A stretch of DNA of 64,000 bases from Sclerotiophoma versabilis (lineage: Eukaryota > Ascomycota > Dothideomycetes > Pleosporales > Didymellaceae). This document shows positions 22,600-36,657 of the stretch, piece by piece (position 1 is the stretch's first letter; each line of letters opens with the position of its first letter). The stretch spans positions 248,001-312,000 of the forward strand of contig JAAROD010000058.1 of assembly GCA_012274445.1 (NCBI GenBank). The letters are read 5' to 3'. The translations under genes and the position numbers were made by a program. Under the pieces are notes generated by a model. That model saw nothing but the letters and a program-made list of their open reading frames with translations, was not told the DNA's origin and made no database searches.

Positions 22600-23404
22600 T
22601 TTGGCGGTTTGTGGGGGAACTGATTGCGTGCAATGGCTAGTCGTATCGTCGTTATAATCGCGGTCGAGGACGTGTTGGCGGGCCGAAAGCGCGTGATGGT
22701 TGCGGAGAGCTGGTGGCCGCGGTAAAGAGCGCGAGCGTGCGCAGAGGCTATTGAGGGCGCTGCACGAGCGTGCGAGGCCTCCAGATGAGTCGCGGAGATT
22801 AGCTGATCTATTTGCTGATGAGATTTCAGCGCATCGATGGTTGTGTGGGCGTACGCTGATGAAAACGATGAGAAGGCATAGGGTGAGGTTGCATCAACGG
22901 AGGTTGCGGAGTTCACCGCCAAGCTCTGGGGTACCGAGCTGTGGTGTTTGATCATGACAACCACCCACCCACAAACAACAAGGCACACAAACAACAAGGC
23001 ATTGGAATGCGAAGGGGAAGAGTTTTCGTTGAAACCGGTCATCTGGCTTCGTAGCTAGTAGGCACATAGTGAGGGTGAGTAACCACAAAAGCTTCTCCTA
23101 CAGTGAGAGGAAGGCTGCGGTGCAAGAAATGGCAACAGTTCCCCGACTGTTTGTGTCGTATCACAATTAGAATGCCAGAAGGGATGTACTATGGCAGTCG
23201 CCAGTGTTTGTCATCATCACCTTCTCCTTTCTGGCAACACTAGCGTCTACTGCAAGCAAGCGCAGTCAGAATGTGCTCGCTTCGTCACTGCACTTGCCAG
23301 GTCTTCATACAACGCTATGCATCCGTTTCAAATATGCGCAAACTAAAAAGAATCTTTATGCGGGACAAACCGCTTTTCTGATGCCTCCTATACATTTTCC
23401 AGAT
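22600..23404. other. Intergenic: hfi1 upstream region and GCN1 3' flank
   Basis: Both flanking genes are on the minus strand. A long minus-strand frame here (to 23042) overlaps the start of hfi1 in another phase and looks like a shadow. Confidence 0.5.
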
Positions 23405-26400
23405 CTAAGAGTTGTCCCCAAACACGTCCCCCAATTCCACCTTCCCCACACTCCAAATCTCCCTCTCATCCTCAACCTCATCACTGCTCAACCCAAGTCC
23501 ACCTGATCCACCCTCAGCCTCTTTCTTCTCTCTCGCCTGATTGGCCAACCTCAACGCAATCCTCTTGAAGTACTCGTTCATGCTCCTCTGCTGCGCAGGC
23601 GGCAAGCTTTTACCCTTGTCTGCCATGTACTTATCAAATACAGCGCTCTCCTCTTCGACGACAGAGAAAATAGTCAGGAATGCTGCTTCAGCGGATAGCT
23701 TAACGGGGATGACAGGGTCGCGGACGGAGGCGAAGACGACAGGGATCAGGAGCGGGATGTGCGGGCGCACGAGGTCGTTGTGCTGACGAGCTACGGTGCG
23801 GAGCACGACAAGCGCGAGGCGTCTGGTATCAACGGGATGGCCGGGTTCGATGACCGGAGCAAGGGCTTCAAAGATGGGCTTGGTGTGTTCGAAGGTTTTG
23901 TTTGTCTGTGCGCTCAGCAGGTATTTGCCGGCTGCTAAGACGCAGTTGTCTGAGACGACAGGCTGGCTGTGGGCGATACCCTGGCAGATAACGTGCAGAG
24001 TCTCATCGACGAACTTCTCTGTGAGTGCTTCTGGAGCATCGAGCAAAATAGCATTCAAAGCGAGCACGGAGGCTTTGCTGAAGTGAGTTGTAAGCACGCG
24101 TGTTTTGATCAGGCTGGTAGCGCTCTCCTCTGGCAAGCAGCTGATGAGAGCGCCCAAGAGGCGGGCGTTGGTAATTGCCATGGAATCTACGAGGTCATTA
24201 GTCCAGCTTTTTTCAAGTTGTAAAATTGGTGCGTACCGTCCGAGTCATCGAGGTCGTTGTCGATGAGACCCAGAATAGCATTCCTACTAGCATCGCTCAT
24301 GTTCTTACCAGCCTTGCTGACCACCTCGAACAAGGCCTTCAACATGGCTAGCTTGACAGCTTCATCGCTGGTCTTGGACCCAGTAACAAGCTCGGCAATC
24401 AGGGGATCGACCCTAGGAGTCAGCTTGATCAGTGTACCCAAAGCTTTAGCTGCACGCGCTCGCAGAAGGTCCGAAGAGGTATCGGCGAGTGACTTGGCAA
24501 ATGTGCGCTGCAGTTGAGGCAAGAACGGCTTGAGAAAAGTGGGGATCTTCTCAAGCAAGTTGTTGAGAGTGAGCAAAATAGCTGCCTTGACCTCTGTCGA
24601 ACGCTCTGTAACCACACGAATGAGCGGACCAGTGATCTGCGTGACAAACGGCTGAAGAGCTTTGGCGTCAGTGCGGTCGATAATATCTGAAATAGCCAGA
24701 GCAGCTTGTGTTCGCTGATCAACTGATCCATTCATGAGACCCTGCAGGAAAATAGGCAGGATAGCACTGATACCCTTTGGTAGGGAGAAACCGGCCAAGT
24801 TCGCGCCAGCGACACCAACTTGCGACAGGGTTTGACGAGTAGAGATAACAAGAGATTCCATCTCTTCCTTACGCAGGCGTTTCGAGGTGAGTGTGCTGAG
24901 GGCTGTCCATGCAGATTTGACGACTTCCTTGTCACCGTCATCGAAGGAGACGAGCAGGGCTCGGATGAGGTCAGGGTAGTATCTGGAAAAGTCGACATCG
25001 GTCTCGGCGAAAAACTTGGCCAAGTGCATATCTGCACGAGCACGTCTGCGCTCGTCGTTGTGTTTGGACAGGGCCAACATCACGCTCATGGCAGTGTTGA
25101 GGCCATCGTACTCATCAACAGACAACAGCACCTTGTCGAATGACGACTCAAGTTCTGACCTGAGGCCCTCGTCCTTGCATACGATGACATTATCCATCAT
25201 CGTGTTGAGGATGTTCGGTAGCCTCCTGGTCATTGCAGAGCTTGCAACTTCAGCCAATGAGGCAATAGCGCGGGCGTTGAAAGCGGACATCGGTGAGGTA
25301 AGGAGGGTAGGCAGAAGGTTGGGTAGGATGATGTTGGATCTTGCCTGGTCTGTGAGGAGTGTAAGGAGGGCAGATAGTGCGTTCTGCGCCTCGTCTTCGC
25401 TGCGCAACAGGTTGAGCAGATAAGGCAGGACCTGGTCGACAGCCCTCTTGCCAAAGATCTGTTGCAGAGCATCGAAGGCTTCGGCGGCGGCGTCTCGTAC
25501 ATCTTCGTCGGAGTCTACCAATGCAGTTCTTACGACCTGAATCAGGGTCTTTTCGTAGTCCTCGAGCTGCTCTGGCGTAGCGGACGAAACAAGCTCGCGA
25601 AGCGCTATGCAAATGCCTTGCTTGGCATCTGTATCGGTAGAATGCAAGCCTTCCTCGAGCGTTGGAAGCAGAGTTGCCAGCACGCCATCGCCAGACTTGC
25701 GCATGAGCTCTCCAAGAGCATTTCCAGCAATGAGCTTCTGCTCCATGTTGGAACTCGCCAGACGACGAATGATGAACTGGGTGAGCGTGGGGATAAGCTC
25801 GCGCAGCGTACGCGGAGTGGCCACCAGTGCTTTCCAGACGTTGATGGAGGCAGTGCGGACAAGACCGGATGTATCGCAGCGACAGATGTACAGGGCTGAC
25901 AGAACCCTGTTGCGCTTCTCTTCCCCAAGAACCTCGAGCAGGGACTGACCAGCTTCCTTGGCGCCTTCCTCGACATCCTCGCCCTCCTTTCCGCTGATGC
26001 CAGTAAGATTGAACAGCAGGTCTCCAACCAGCTCAACGGAGCTGAGACGGATGCGATGACTGTCGTCTGAGAGACCTCTCTCCAATTCGGGCAGGAGCAG
26101 ATCGATGGCCTTAGTGGCAAAGTTCTTGACCAACAGACGACCAGCACGGAGAGCAGTCTCGCGGATAGACTCGACATCGTCCGCCAGTCCACCGAGGATG
26201 GGAGGAATGATCTTGCTGAGGTAGTTCGCAAAGCTGTTTCCGAAGCAGGCAGGCAGATAGATGAAGAGCGACATGAAACCTTCTCGTACAGAGGGCTTGT
26301 TGCTCGACACGTTTTGCAGGATGCTGGGCAGAGTCTCCTCCAGGCGTCCAGTACCGAGACCAGCAAGAACTTCGGAAAGAGCCTGCGCAGAACCCAAACG

Positions 26401-29400
26401 GTCGCCAGCTCCAGTTTCTGATTTGAGAGTGGCCATGAGGCTGGGAATGAGGTCCGGTAGCGCATCTTCTCCAAGCTTCTCCATAAGTGAGCCAAGAGCT
26501 TTTGAGGCTGTGGCACGTGTAGTGGGGACTGGGTCGACAATTGCTACACGCAGACCAGCAACAAGAATTGGTAGATGTGCAATTAGGTCTTTTCGATCTG
26601 TGAGGTACGCCAGACTGCCAATGATTTGGGCTGATTTGCGTTTGGTCGCGGAACGATCGCCCAGACCACGCTCGAGGATGCGGACGACAAGCGCCAATGA
26701 CGGAGAGTCGAGGAAATGAGCGAACTGAATCTTGATGAGCGAGTCAAGAGCATCGTCAGTGTACTTAGTCGGATCACTAAGCGCCTTGAGGAGAATGTCA
26801 ACCACAAGCTTGATCTCGGGGTTGCTGATGACTTCTCCGAAACGTTTTAAGCTGCGGTTAGCTGATGATCTGACTTCCTTGTGAGAGTCGGTCAGCACAT
26901 TAGTCAGAGGTGGGATGATATCTGGCAAACTCAAAGCCAGCTGGTTAGGGTCGAGGTAGGCCATGGCACCCAGAGAGTCACAAGCACCCTTCTTACTGCG
27001 CCACTGTTGCTCGTCGAGACCATCCAAGAGGATGGGCAAAATTTGCTTGACACCATACGAGCTGAGAGTAGAGAAGCAGGTCTTGGCTGCGTCTAAGCAA
27101 GCATCACGAACATCTGCGCTGGTGTCGCCGAACCCAGCAAGCAATTGTGGGACAAGCTGAATGACGTACGGTTCGAACAAACGTCCGAGAATGAGCGACA
27201 TAAGCTCGTAAGCCAAGAAAGCTCCTTGACGGGCATTGGGATCCTTCTTGTTCTCGACTGCACCGTTAAGAGTGGACAAAATACGGTACTCCCTGAGTAC
27301 GCCAAGTCCCTTGCCACGGACAATGCCAGCGAGACCGTAGGCAGCACCACGACGCGCTGCGTACTTCTTAGACTGGAGTAGCTGCTCTATCATTTGGTCG
27401 ACGTATGCTGATGTCTGCTGCTCGGAGGTACGGATAAGCGGTGGTAGACACTGCGCGACAGCGTATTGTACACTCTCGGACGGTACGCTGAGAGTAGCAA
27501 GTAGTCGTTGCACGACCTTGGGCACACGCTTGTCTCCTGCTTCCAGGTGACGACCGAGCGCACCGTAAAGAATGATGACAGCCTCATTCACCTGGTCGTA
27601 TTCTGCCGATTTGCGATCGGGACTCTCGAGCGCATTCTCGAACAGCTCCATCAGCTGCTCGACCTTCGACTTGGCCTTACTGGTGATGATCGATGTCGCG
27701 GCCTCAATCATCTGATCACGTACAGCAGCGCTTCGATCGCCGAGCGGTCCGTTGTAGACCATAAAGGTGAGGAAGTCTGATAAACCATCGGGCTTGAAGC
27801 CAGATGTCATTTCCTTGTAAGCAAGCGCAACACCATCTCTGGCTTCCCATGGATCACGGGTATCGTTCTTACGAGGCATGCCGTACTCATCGCGCTCCGG
27901 AAGTCGTTCTTTGGCCATCTCGATGTATGACTCTTGCAATTTCTGAAGCAAGTCGTCGAAAACTTCAGGGAACCTTTCGACGATCTCACCGATGGAACGT
28001 GCGGCTGCTCGGCGAAGCTGCTTGTCAAGAGACTCAAGGTAAGGTAGCATCTTCACACCAGCATCAGCGCTAAGCTCAAGTTCGTTCTCGTTCCAGATAG
28101 TCCTGGCAAGCTCAACGTTTTCCTCGTCATCATCATGAGATGCAATAAAGACCTCTTCGCTGAACTTCAGGTCGTTCATATCGAGCTCGGCATCAATCGC
28201 CTGCAGGGTCGCTGTGCGCACCGCAGTCTCAGGCACGATAGTTCCCCGAAGCAATGCGCCCAACTCGTCGTTGGTAATGTTAGGAGCCAGACCTCTAGCA
28301 AAATCTGTCAGACAATCTTTGATTATCTTATAATGCTGCTGATATCTCTGCATCGACCACACAAGGGTTTCAAGTATGTCCTTACGTGGTAGCCTAGTAT
28401 CGGTGCCTGATATTGTCAGCATGGGTTATAGCAGAGGCAGAGTGGTACTTACAGGAGTTGGCGTGAAAAGACAAAAATTCAAACGCGAGAATCAGCTGCT
28501 CGTCGGCCTCTTCTGGGGCTTCTTTGCCGATACCGCCTTTTTCAAGTACAAGGAAGATGAGTGGCAAGCAGTATGCGACGGAAACGGGGTCGAGAGGACG
28601 TTGTTCGCTGAGAAAACGAAGACGATACAGCACCCTTGTGATAAGGTCTACATTCGTTAGCACAATGACCGATAAGATGTGTAATCAACCTACCGCCGAG
28701 AGGCTCCCCCTCATATTCTTCCGAGAGCTGGATGGAACCAATCGTTCGCAGTGTGGCGACACCGACAAATGGTCGTATGGGACCGAGACGGGTTGAGACA
28801 CGTTGTGAACAAGCTATGAAAGTCGTAGCCGGCCGGTCGCCAAGTAAGAGGCCTGCACCAGCGCGGATAGAGTGGATAAGAAGATCAACAGCAGGTCCCA
28901 TCCATTGCTCTGCCTCCGTGGGCGGTCCGGTAGCAAGGCTGTGAATAATTCCCACTCCGCGTCTCATCTTCAGTTCTGTTGTAGCCACCTCTTTTCTGAT
29001 GGCTGACTCCTTGGCTAGCTGAGCGTTGACCTTCGCCTGCTCTTCGGAGGTGAGTTTCTTAGGTTTGGCCCCCTGTTTCTGAGCAAGCTGTGCTCGTAGC
29101 TCTTCTTCCCATTTAAGGGTATCATAGTCTTTTGTGTTCTTGTCGATTGTAATGGGGGCCTTCTTGGATAATACGTCGATGTATGGAGTCCCCTCTGGTG
29201 TCCTGAAAATGGCTGCTTCTTGTGGACCAACCGACTCCAGTTGCTTGGGATCAAGATCCTCGCTGAACTGCTTCACGATGACTGGCAAGGCTGCCTCAGG
29301 TGCAACGAAAGCCAGATCAGTGTAGGCACTGTATGCTGCCAAGCTAATGCTTGGATATTGCTCGTTGTTCTTGTTCTGTGATTCTGTTAGTCAAATATCG

Positions 29401-31703
29401 ATATATAGGGCAAATTGACGCACCTCAGTAGCCTCGTTGATCAAAGTAATGCATTCTTGCAGGTTCTGTTGTACAAGTTGACCAGGATCGACGCCCATAC
29501 GAAGGGATGTATCGATCCATGATATCCTTGGAATGAGCTCGCCTCTTGCCAGCACTAAGAGACTGATGGCTTGCTTGCGCAGTTGATCTTGAGCGACATT
29601 GCCCCCAAGCTTCTTCGCAACGTCAGATGGTAGGCATATGCATCCAAGAACTGCACCAAGTTCAGCAGAACCATTTTTAGATGCGAACGCAGCGCTTTCC
29701 TTGTCTTCCTGCACGCTTGACCTGTACCATGACCATACGCCTTGAACAATGACCTCGCTGATCATCTCTGTCGACTCTTCAAGGTAGGTCTGGGTTAATG
29801 CTAGCCTGGCGGCGGATTTTGCTCTTGAAGACACACTCTGTCCAGCAATGAAGAAAATGAAGGCTTGCGCCCATGCGTCCTGAACTGCTTTGGACGTAGA
29901 ATGCTCCACCACGAAGGGAGCAACAGCTCTCAAAGCACGCAGTGCGGCCGCGACATCATCCTCGGTGGATAGCTTAGTGTACACCTTTGTATTGAGTAAG
30001 AACGAAGGCTTGGGCTGGCTCACAAGTGATTGCGAGAGCACATCGGATTTTTTGTAAACAGCAGCGAGCTTCTCATCCTTGGTCTTGCGGATCTTGAGAA
30101 GAAGCGCAGTAACGTAGTGGCCGATAGTAACTAGACCGCTTTGTGTTGCAGGAAGTGGGTTGGCATTGACTTCTTGCCAGATTTCAACAAGCTTTGGCAG
30201 TGTGCTTTGACAGAATGCCAAGATGTCTGCTTGCGCGTGCTGTGCACCTGTAAGGTTCCACCAAATGTCTGCTGCGCGCATCGCCCAAAGGCGGCGGACT
30301 GGAACACGCTTGTCTGCCATGCCCTTGATGAAGGCGTCTGTGAGGTTCTTGTCAAGAGCTACCCCGTTGGACAATCCGAACGTGAGATGTTTGGTCATGG
30401 CAGATACTTCAGCCACTACAGCTGGCTCGCTAGGCTCCTTCAGAGCAACAGGTGCGATGCCAGCAGGGATCTTCTGTGACAAGGCTGCAGATTCTCTGAA
30501 AGCTGACAGCATCTGGGCGTGTATAACCTTCTGGTCAACACCTGAGACCTTGCCCTGCTTCAAAGGGTTCAACACCTCGTCTGCTACCTTTCCGATAACA
30601 TCCTCGTTTTGTGATCTGGCAGCTAGTGCGGTGAAGGTGCGTAGTGCTCCAGCACGGATCGTAGGGTTGCTGGACTTGACGTTGGAGAGCAATGGTTTCA
30701 GCAAGTTGCAGAACAAAACATCTGAGAGGTCTATCGACTTAGGCAGCGCCAGAATCATAGGCGAAACGATGTCATTGAGCACAACCTCTGGTGCGCGCAG
30801 GAGTGCCTTCTCAATCGTTGGTATAATTTCCTTGCGTATTTCGTCAAGCGTGGCGAATGTGTCGAAGAAGTCATGGAGCGCGTTCGATACATGGTCAGGT
30901 AGCTGACTCCTCGAGCCCACGATTTCACGCACGTAGAAGGCGTAGTATTCGTGCTTGTGCTGCTCAAATCGCGACTTCACGTCCGACAGGCGCGACGACA
31001 CTCCAGCGATGACTCCGAGCAACACGGCGTTTCCAGCCGTGGGAGCGGCACCCTTTGCAGTAAGACTAGCCACCAGCTTGTCGAGCGCATCTTGTCCAAT
31101 TTCTCGCGAGCCCAGAGCAGCACGCAGAGCGCGCCGCGTGACTACCAGCGCAGAGTGCGAGATACGGGAAGCTCGACGGTCATTGCCTGCGCCCACACAT
31201 GTCTCCAGCACGCGCGCATCTGCCAGGGCGAGGTCCAGCCCAAATTTGGACCATCTTTCTGGTTGCTTGGCAAATTGCAGGAGCAACACCGAGCACCATT
31301 CTACCAGCACAAACGCATTGACGTGCGCAATGCCCTTCTTCTGGCACTCCTGGCTCAGGAATTTGACAATTGGAGGCAGGACAAGGTCGCCGTGTGGGCC
31401 GTTTATAAGCGACTTGAGGACTGCTTCGACGGCGCGTCGGGATTCTCGGTCGTCGTAGAGGGGGTATGTCTCGAAAAGGGTTGCTAAGAGAGCTTGCAAA
31501 TCGGCAGGAACGAGGGCTACATTTGAATTGCGATCAGTGCTGGTTCTATCAGAATGCTCCTCACGCCACCTACACTCGTCTGCCACCTGGTGCTCGAGCC
31601 GCCCTAGACTCTCAATTCGCAGTTTCGTAGAGCTCGTCACGAGACCTCGCCGCAGGACGTCGCGGTCGATGGCCTGTGGTTTAACCTCCCCATTCACAGC
31701 CAT
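23405..31703 (-). CDS. gcn1: eIF2-alpha kinase activator GCN1
   Basis: Ribosome-associated HEAT-repeat scaffold that, with GCN20, passes the uncharged-tRNA or ribosome-collision signal to the kinase Gcn2. Five exons, 31703-29424, 29375-28694, 28647-28453, 28406-24237 and 24186-23405, are joined by four introns of 46-50 bp. They add up to 8,109 nt and 2,702 aa, close to the usual fungal length of about 2,670. HEAT repeats run through almost the whole protein. The most conserved stretch (LGDRSATKRKSAQIIGSLAY, RDLIAHLPILV and PTTRATASKALGSL region) corresponds to the part of the family that resembles translation elongation factor 3. The Gcn2-binding region should lie in the C-terminal third, by family knowledge. 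It ends in TAG. It shares a divergent promoter with the helicase at 32082. No sign of damage. Confidence 0.95.
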
Positions 31704-32081
31704 GTCGTCTCGGCCACATGGGACAGCAGCAATGCAATGCGGGGTTGTTGGCGGGGTGTTTGTCGCCCTCGCAAAAGTTCAGATGCAGATGCACGTCGGC
31801 GAATCGCGCGGCCCGCGCTCGACTCATTCAATGACATCGCGAGTGGAGCGCCCTTCCCAAGGTACTCCACTTTGACAGCAGCCCTCTGCACGCCTCCGCC
31901 GCACCTTGGAGCACTCTGCGCCGCCCTACATGCGTCCCATCAGCGTTTGCGCCCTGTCCAATCTTGATCTCGCGAAGGATCAAGCCCCGATTTACTCTAT
32001 ACGGAAGCCCGCCTGAGGCCCTACCCTTTTCGGAAGTTTCACCTGCCAACAAAATCTGAACTCATAAACCACTACCCAACA
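31704..32081. promoter_or_regulatory. Bidirectional promoter of GCN1 and the DExH helicase
   Basis: Only 378 bp separate the two start codons, so both genes must share upstream sequence. The plus-strand start is preceded by pyrimidine-poor, CA-rich leader sequence (AACAATGG context). Confidence 0.6.
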
Positions 32082-35000
32082 ATGGCCAAGAAGAAGAAGC
32101 CAGCGGGCAACCCTGCACGTGGCTTTGCCACCACTTCTGTCGCAAGCAAGCCAAAGATCGAGAAGGAGAAGCCTGCTGTTGACGCCGTCGTCAAAGAAAG
32201 CGTGCCTGCACCTTCGATAGACAGTCCAAACGTCCCTCAAACAGCCACGCCAGCTGCCAAGGAAGAGCCTACAAAGCAGGAGATCACTCAAACTCCAGAG
32301 GAACTTGAAGCTCAACTTGAACGCGATGAACTCCAATTTCTTGTGGAGAAACACGCCGCCAAGGTGCGGCGAGAGTCTCGCCGGCAGATCACCAAGTTTG
32401 AAACAGATCGCAGAGTCCTTCGTGCGCAGTCTCATCACATGACTGTCCATGACTGGCTGCCGAACGAGATTTTGGATACTATCATCTCTTTAGCTCAGAC
32501 TGAATCCAATGACTCGAACCGCAGGCAGGGGCAACAGCAGTCATTGCTCAAGGTAATGTCTGAAGAGGATGCTATGTCAAAGCTCTGGACTTTGAACTTG
32601 ACTTTGCGTGATCTGGGCTTCTCCCATGAGCAGATCGAGCCAGTATTGAGGTGGCTATGTTCAGATGCTGGTGGCATTGACGCAACATCCGCCGTCTGGG
32701 GCCTGCAAGAAGCGCTGGAATGGCTTGCACTGGACCATTGCGAAGGGTCTGCTTTCTCGTATGAAGATTCGAAGCCAAAGCAATCGGCCATCTCCACTCC
32801 GGATGTATCACGCCCTGGTAGGTACCAGCTCTCCATAACCCGACCTGTTGTCCTTTCACGGTTACTATCCACTGCTTTAACGTTAGTTCTCATTATCGCC
32901 TATGCCTGCTGATATGTATCAGTCTCGCCTGCTCCAGAACCGCCCGCGAACAAGGCTAGTTCAGTCAACACTCCAAACGACGCGCCAATTAAAGCGCCAG
33001 TTCCAGGACTCCCAACTCCGGCAGAATCAGATCAGAGTGATATCAACGTCAGCGACATTGACAGCGACATCGACCTAGACGAACTTGTGCCAACCTACCT
33101 GAAAATCAAGAGTAAATTGTACGAGATCGATCCCGAGCTCGTTGAGGTCAATTCGCGAAAGAAAGGTTCTAAAGGAAAAAAGGCAACGCCGGCAAAGGCA
33201 GTTCAGTCGCCAAAAGTTCGCAAACTTCTGTCTCAGCTGCAGCAACTCGAGTCCGATACCTTATTTGATGAACGCGAGGCAGAAGCGCAGTGGCCTGAGA
33301 AACGCAACGAGATTGCCCAAAAGCAGGCCGCGAAGAGACAACAAGCAACAGTTCAAGCAAAGGTCCCGGATGACGAAAAGGAAGATACTACACCAACTAT
33401 TTCTGCACCCAAAGAAGAAACCCAGTCAGCAGCCAATGGTGGAGACGCCGACGACATTATGGCTGAAGCGGACATGCTGGGTGATATGTTCTCTGGAATA
33501 CCTGATGAGCCAGCAGCCAACGACGCCCCGAATGAGGTCGCTGAAGCCGGTAACATCACACTACGAGACTTCGGAAAGCAAGGCGGTGTGAGCCCTCGAC
33601 GTTGTCTCGAAGAAGCAGTGCGCTCCAGAGACCCAGGAGCACGAGTTGCGTACAAGATGATTTCGCCGACTACGTATAGGTGTCGACATTCAGTGACGAT
33701 CACATGGTCGAAGGACCTTGAAATCGAATACGATAACGACATCACTGGCGTCAATGTTTCACTAAGGGGCATCCAGGCGATGTTTGAAGCCACAACAATT
33801 GCTGCCGTCGGTATTGATCAGAGCGAAGGCTTCATATCTACGGCAGCTTTGTTCTCAATTTCCGCAGCGTCGACCAAAGAAGAGAAAGTATACATCCGTC
33901 TTCCCCCAAACTGGAGAGATGTCTATCGCGAACTTCTTGAACATCGTAAGGATCGCATTGACGCAGATGATCGCGAAGCTGTCAAATACTACCGATCCAT
34001 TGTTCAAGATCAGATAGAGAATGAGGAGTCCGATGGAGTTATTCTAACGAACAGGTGGAAGACTCGCACTCAGGCTGGTACGACCTCTAGCCCGTCCAAC
34101 TCGGGGTACAATACTCCTCTTCTTGAAAACCAAGGTCTTCGTGACCTCTGGGCACAGAAGGCTGCAGCTCCATCTTATCAGCACATGCTCGTTGGCCGAA
34201 TGAACCTCCCAGTGTATGGGTTCAGAGCTTCTATTCTATCGACCATCGATAAGAATCAAGTTACAATTATTTGTGGTGAGACTGGTTGCGGAAAGAGCAC
34301 GCAGATTCCATCATTTATCCTGGAACACCAGCTTGGCCAAGGCAAAGCCTGCAAGGTCTACTGTACAGAGCCAAGGCGAATCTCGGCCATCTCGCTTGCG
34401 CAGCGTGTCAGTGAAGAACTTGGAGAGGGTCCCAAGGATCTTGGGTCAATGCGTTCTTTGGTTGGATATGCTATTCGTTTAGAGTCGAAGACCTCCGCGC
34501 AGACCAGGCTTGTATACGCCACTGTTGGAGTAGTACTGCGCATGCTGGAAGGACCGAGGGGTTTGGGAGAGATTACACATCTTGTCATTGACGAGGTACA
34601 TGAGCGAAGGTATGTCGGCACAATTTGACTCTGAAGACACACTGACTGTCAATAGCATCGATACCGACTTCTTGCTTATCATACTTCGCACACTTATGGA
34701 CCGTCGTCCTGAGCTCAAGGTTATCCTTATGAGTGCTACTGTGGACGCAGCTCGCTTCTCACGATACCTGAATGACGCCCCAATCCTAAGTGTTCCCGGA
34801 CGCACGTTCCCGGTACAAACGCAGTACTTGGAAGACGCCATTGAATTGACACACTATGCTGGTTCTACTGCAGAAACTCGTAAGAATGGTAACAGCAGCG
34901 GCGATGACGACGAAGAGATTACGTCCGAGAAGTCCGGCATCCCAAGCAAACTTCCAGGATATAGCCCAGCTACGCGCAACGTGTTGTCAACCTACAACGA

Positions 35001-36657
35001 GTACGCGATCGACTATGATCTGATCGTACGCCTTATCGAGTCGGTGGCGTACGATCCGCAACTCAGCCGATACAGCAGTGCTGTCCTAGTCTTCCTTCCA
35101 GGTATAGCTGAGATTCGGCAACTCAACGACATGCTTGCCGGTCATCAATCTTTTGGTTCGAACTGGTTGATCTACCCACTCCATTCCACAATTTCGAGCG
35201 AAGACCAACAAGCTGCATTCCAACTTCCGCCACCAGGCGTACGAAAGATTGTAATCGCAACCAATATTGCAGAAACCGGGGTGACCATTCCAGATATCAC
35301 CTGTGTCATCGACACAGGCAAGCACAAGGAGATGCGTTTCGACGAACGTCGTCAGCTATCACGCCTAACCCAATCCTTTATTGCACGAGCAAATGCAAAG
35401 CAGCGCCGCGGTCGTGCAGGGCGTGTCCAGGAAGGTCTGTGCTTCCATCTATTCACGAAGTATCGCCACGACAACCTTATGATGGACCAGCAAACGCCCG
35501 AAATGTTACGGTTGTCATTACAGGATCTTGTCATGCGGACAAAGATCTGCAAGCTTGGCGACATCGAGTCTACGTTGTCAGAAGCACTGGACCCACCTTC
35601 CACTAAAAACATTCGACGTGCTATCGATGCACTTATCGAGGTTGATGCATTGACCCCTGGTGAAGAACTCACCCACTTAGGTCGCCAGATTGCAAAGCTG
35701 CCCCTCGATGCGCATCTCGGCAAGCTGGTGCTACTCGCGAGTATGTTCGGATGTGTAGATGTCGCCATCACAATCGCCGCAATCCTGTCTTCTAAGTCAC
35801 CCTTCCTGACGCCATTTGGTGCGAAGCAACGCGCCGACATAGCACGTCTCTCCTTCAAGACCGGCGATTCCGACCTCCTCACAACCTACAACGCCTACAA
35901 AGCTTGGCGCAGTTTATGCACCACCGCCGGCCGCTCGGAAATACAGTTCTGTCACAAGAACTTCCTTTCGCCGCAAAACCTCAGCAACATCGAGGACCTC
36001 AAAGCGCAACTCCTCTCCTCGCTTGTCGAAGCAGGATTCGTCCAAATGTCAGCCGATGAGCGCCGCACACTCAGCCGCTACCGCTCGACAACACGCAACC
36101 GCACTTTTGTCGTCGTTCCGCCTCAATACGATACACACTCATCTAACGACCTACTCGTCAACTCGGTCATCGCAACAGCATTCTACCCGAAGCTGCTCAC
36201 CCGTGAAGGCAAAGGCTGGCGCAACATCAGCAACAACCAGACCGTCAGCCTGGCACCCACTAGCGTGAACAAGGGCACCACCACCGCCAAATTTCTGTCC
36301 TACTACCACATTATGCAATCAAGCAACAAATTTTACAACGCGCACTCGACCTCTATCGCGCACCCACTGCCTATGGTGCTTATGGTCGCTGCAGATATGG
36401 ACTTCAAACTTCACGCTGGTGTGATCGGTTTCCCGGGGAATGTGGTGAGATTTGCGGTGAGGGAGTGGAGGGCCGCTGTCGCGCTGAAGGTGCTCAGGAG
36501 GAGGGTGAAGGAAATTCTTGCTGCGAGTTGGAAGAATCCTGGTCGAGTGCTTGGGAAAAGGGAAATGCAGTGGTTGGGGATCTTTGAGAGGGTGTTTACC
36601 GAGAGGTGGGAGAAGGATGAGAGGATTAGGGAGAGGGCGGGTGGCAAGGCGAAATGA
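32082..36657 (+). CDS. DExH-box RNA helicase, DHX29/YLR419W type
   Basis: ATP-dependent RNA helicase with the DEAH/RHA architecture, probably acting on ribosome-bound RNA as DHX29 does in animals (inference). Exons 32082-32817, 32923-34609 and 34656-36657 give 1,474 aa in frame; introns are 105 and 46 bp. The N-terminus is lysine-rich, then has a UBA-like helical region near residues 165-225 (LRDLGFSHEQIEPVLRWL). A long charged linker follows. The helicase core has motif I GETGCGKST near residue 696, Ia TEPRRISA, motif II DEVH near 801 (completed across intron 2), motif III SAT near 833, V TNIAETGVTIPD and VI QRRGRAGR near 1057. The HA2/ratchet and OB-fold regions follow. The C-terminal segment is basic. 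The protein is intact. Confidence 0.92.

Noticed and set aside
22446..23042. 198-codon minus-strand frame overlapping the start of hfi1
   Set aside because: Out of frame with hfi1, low-complexity composition and no conserved block; it is a shadow.
25605..26540. Long alternative frames inside GCN1
   Set aside because: Antisense or off-phase shadows of a strongly conserved coding region.
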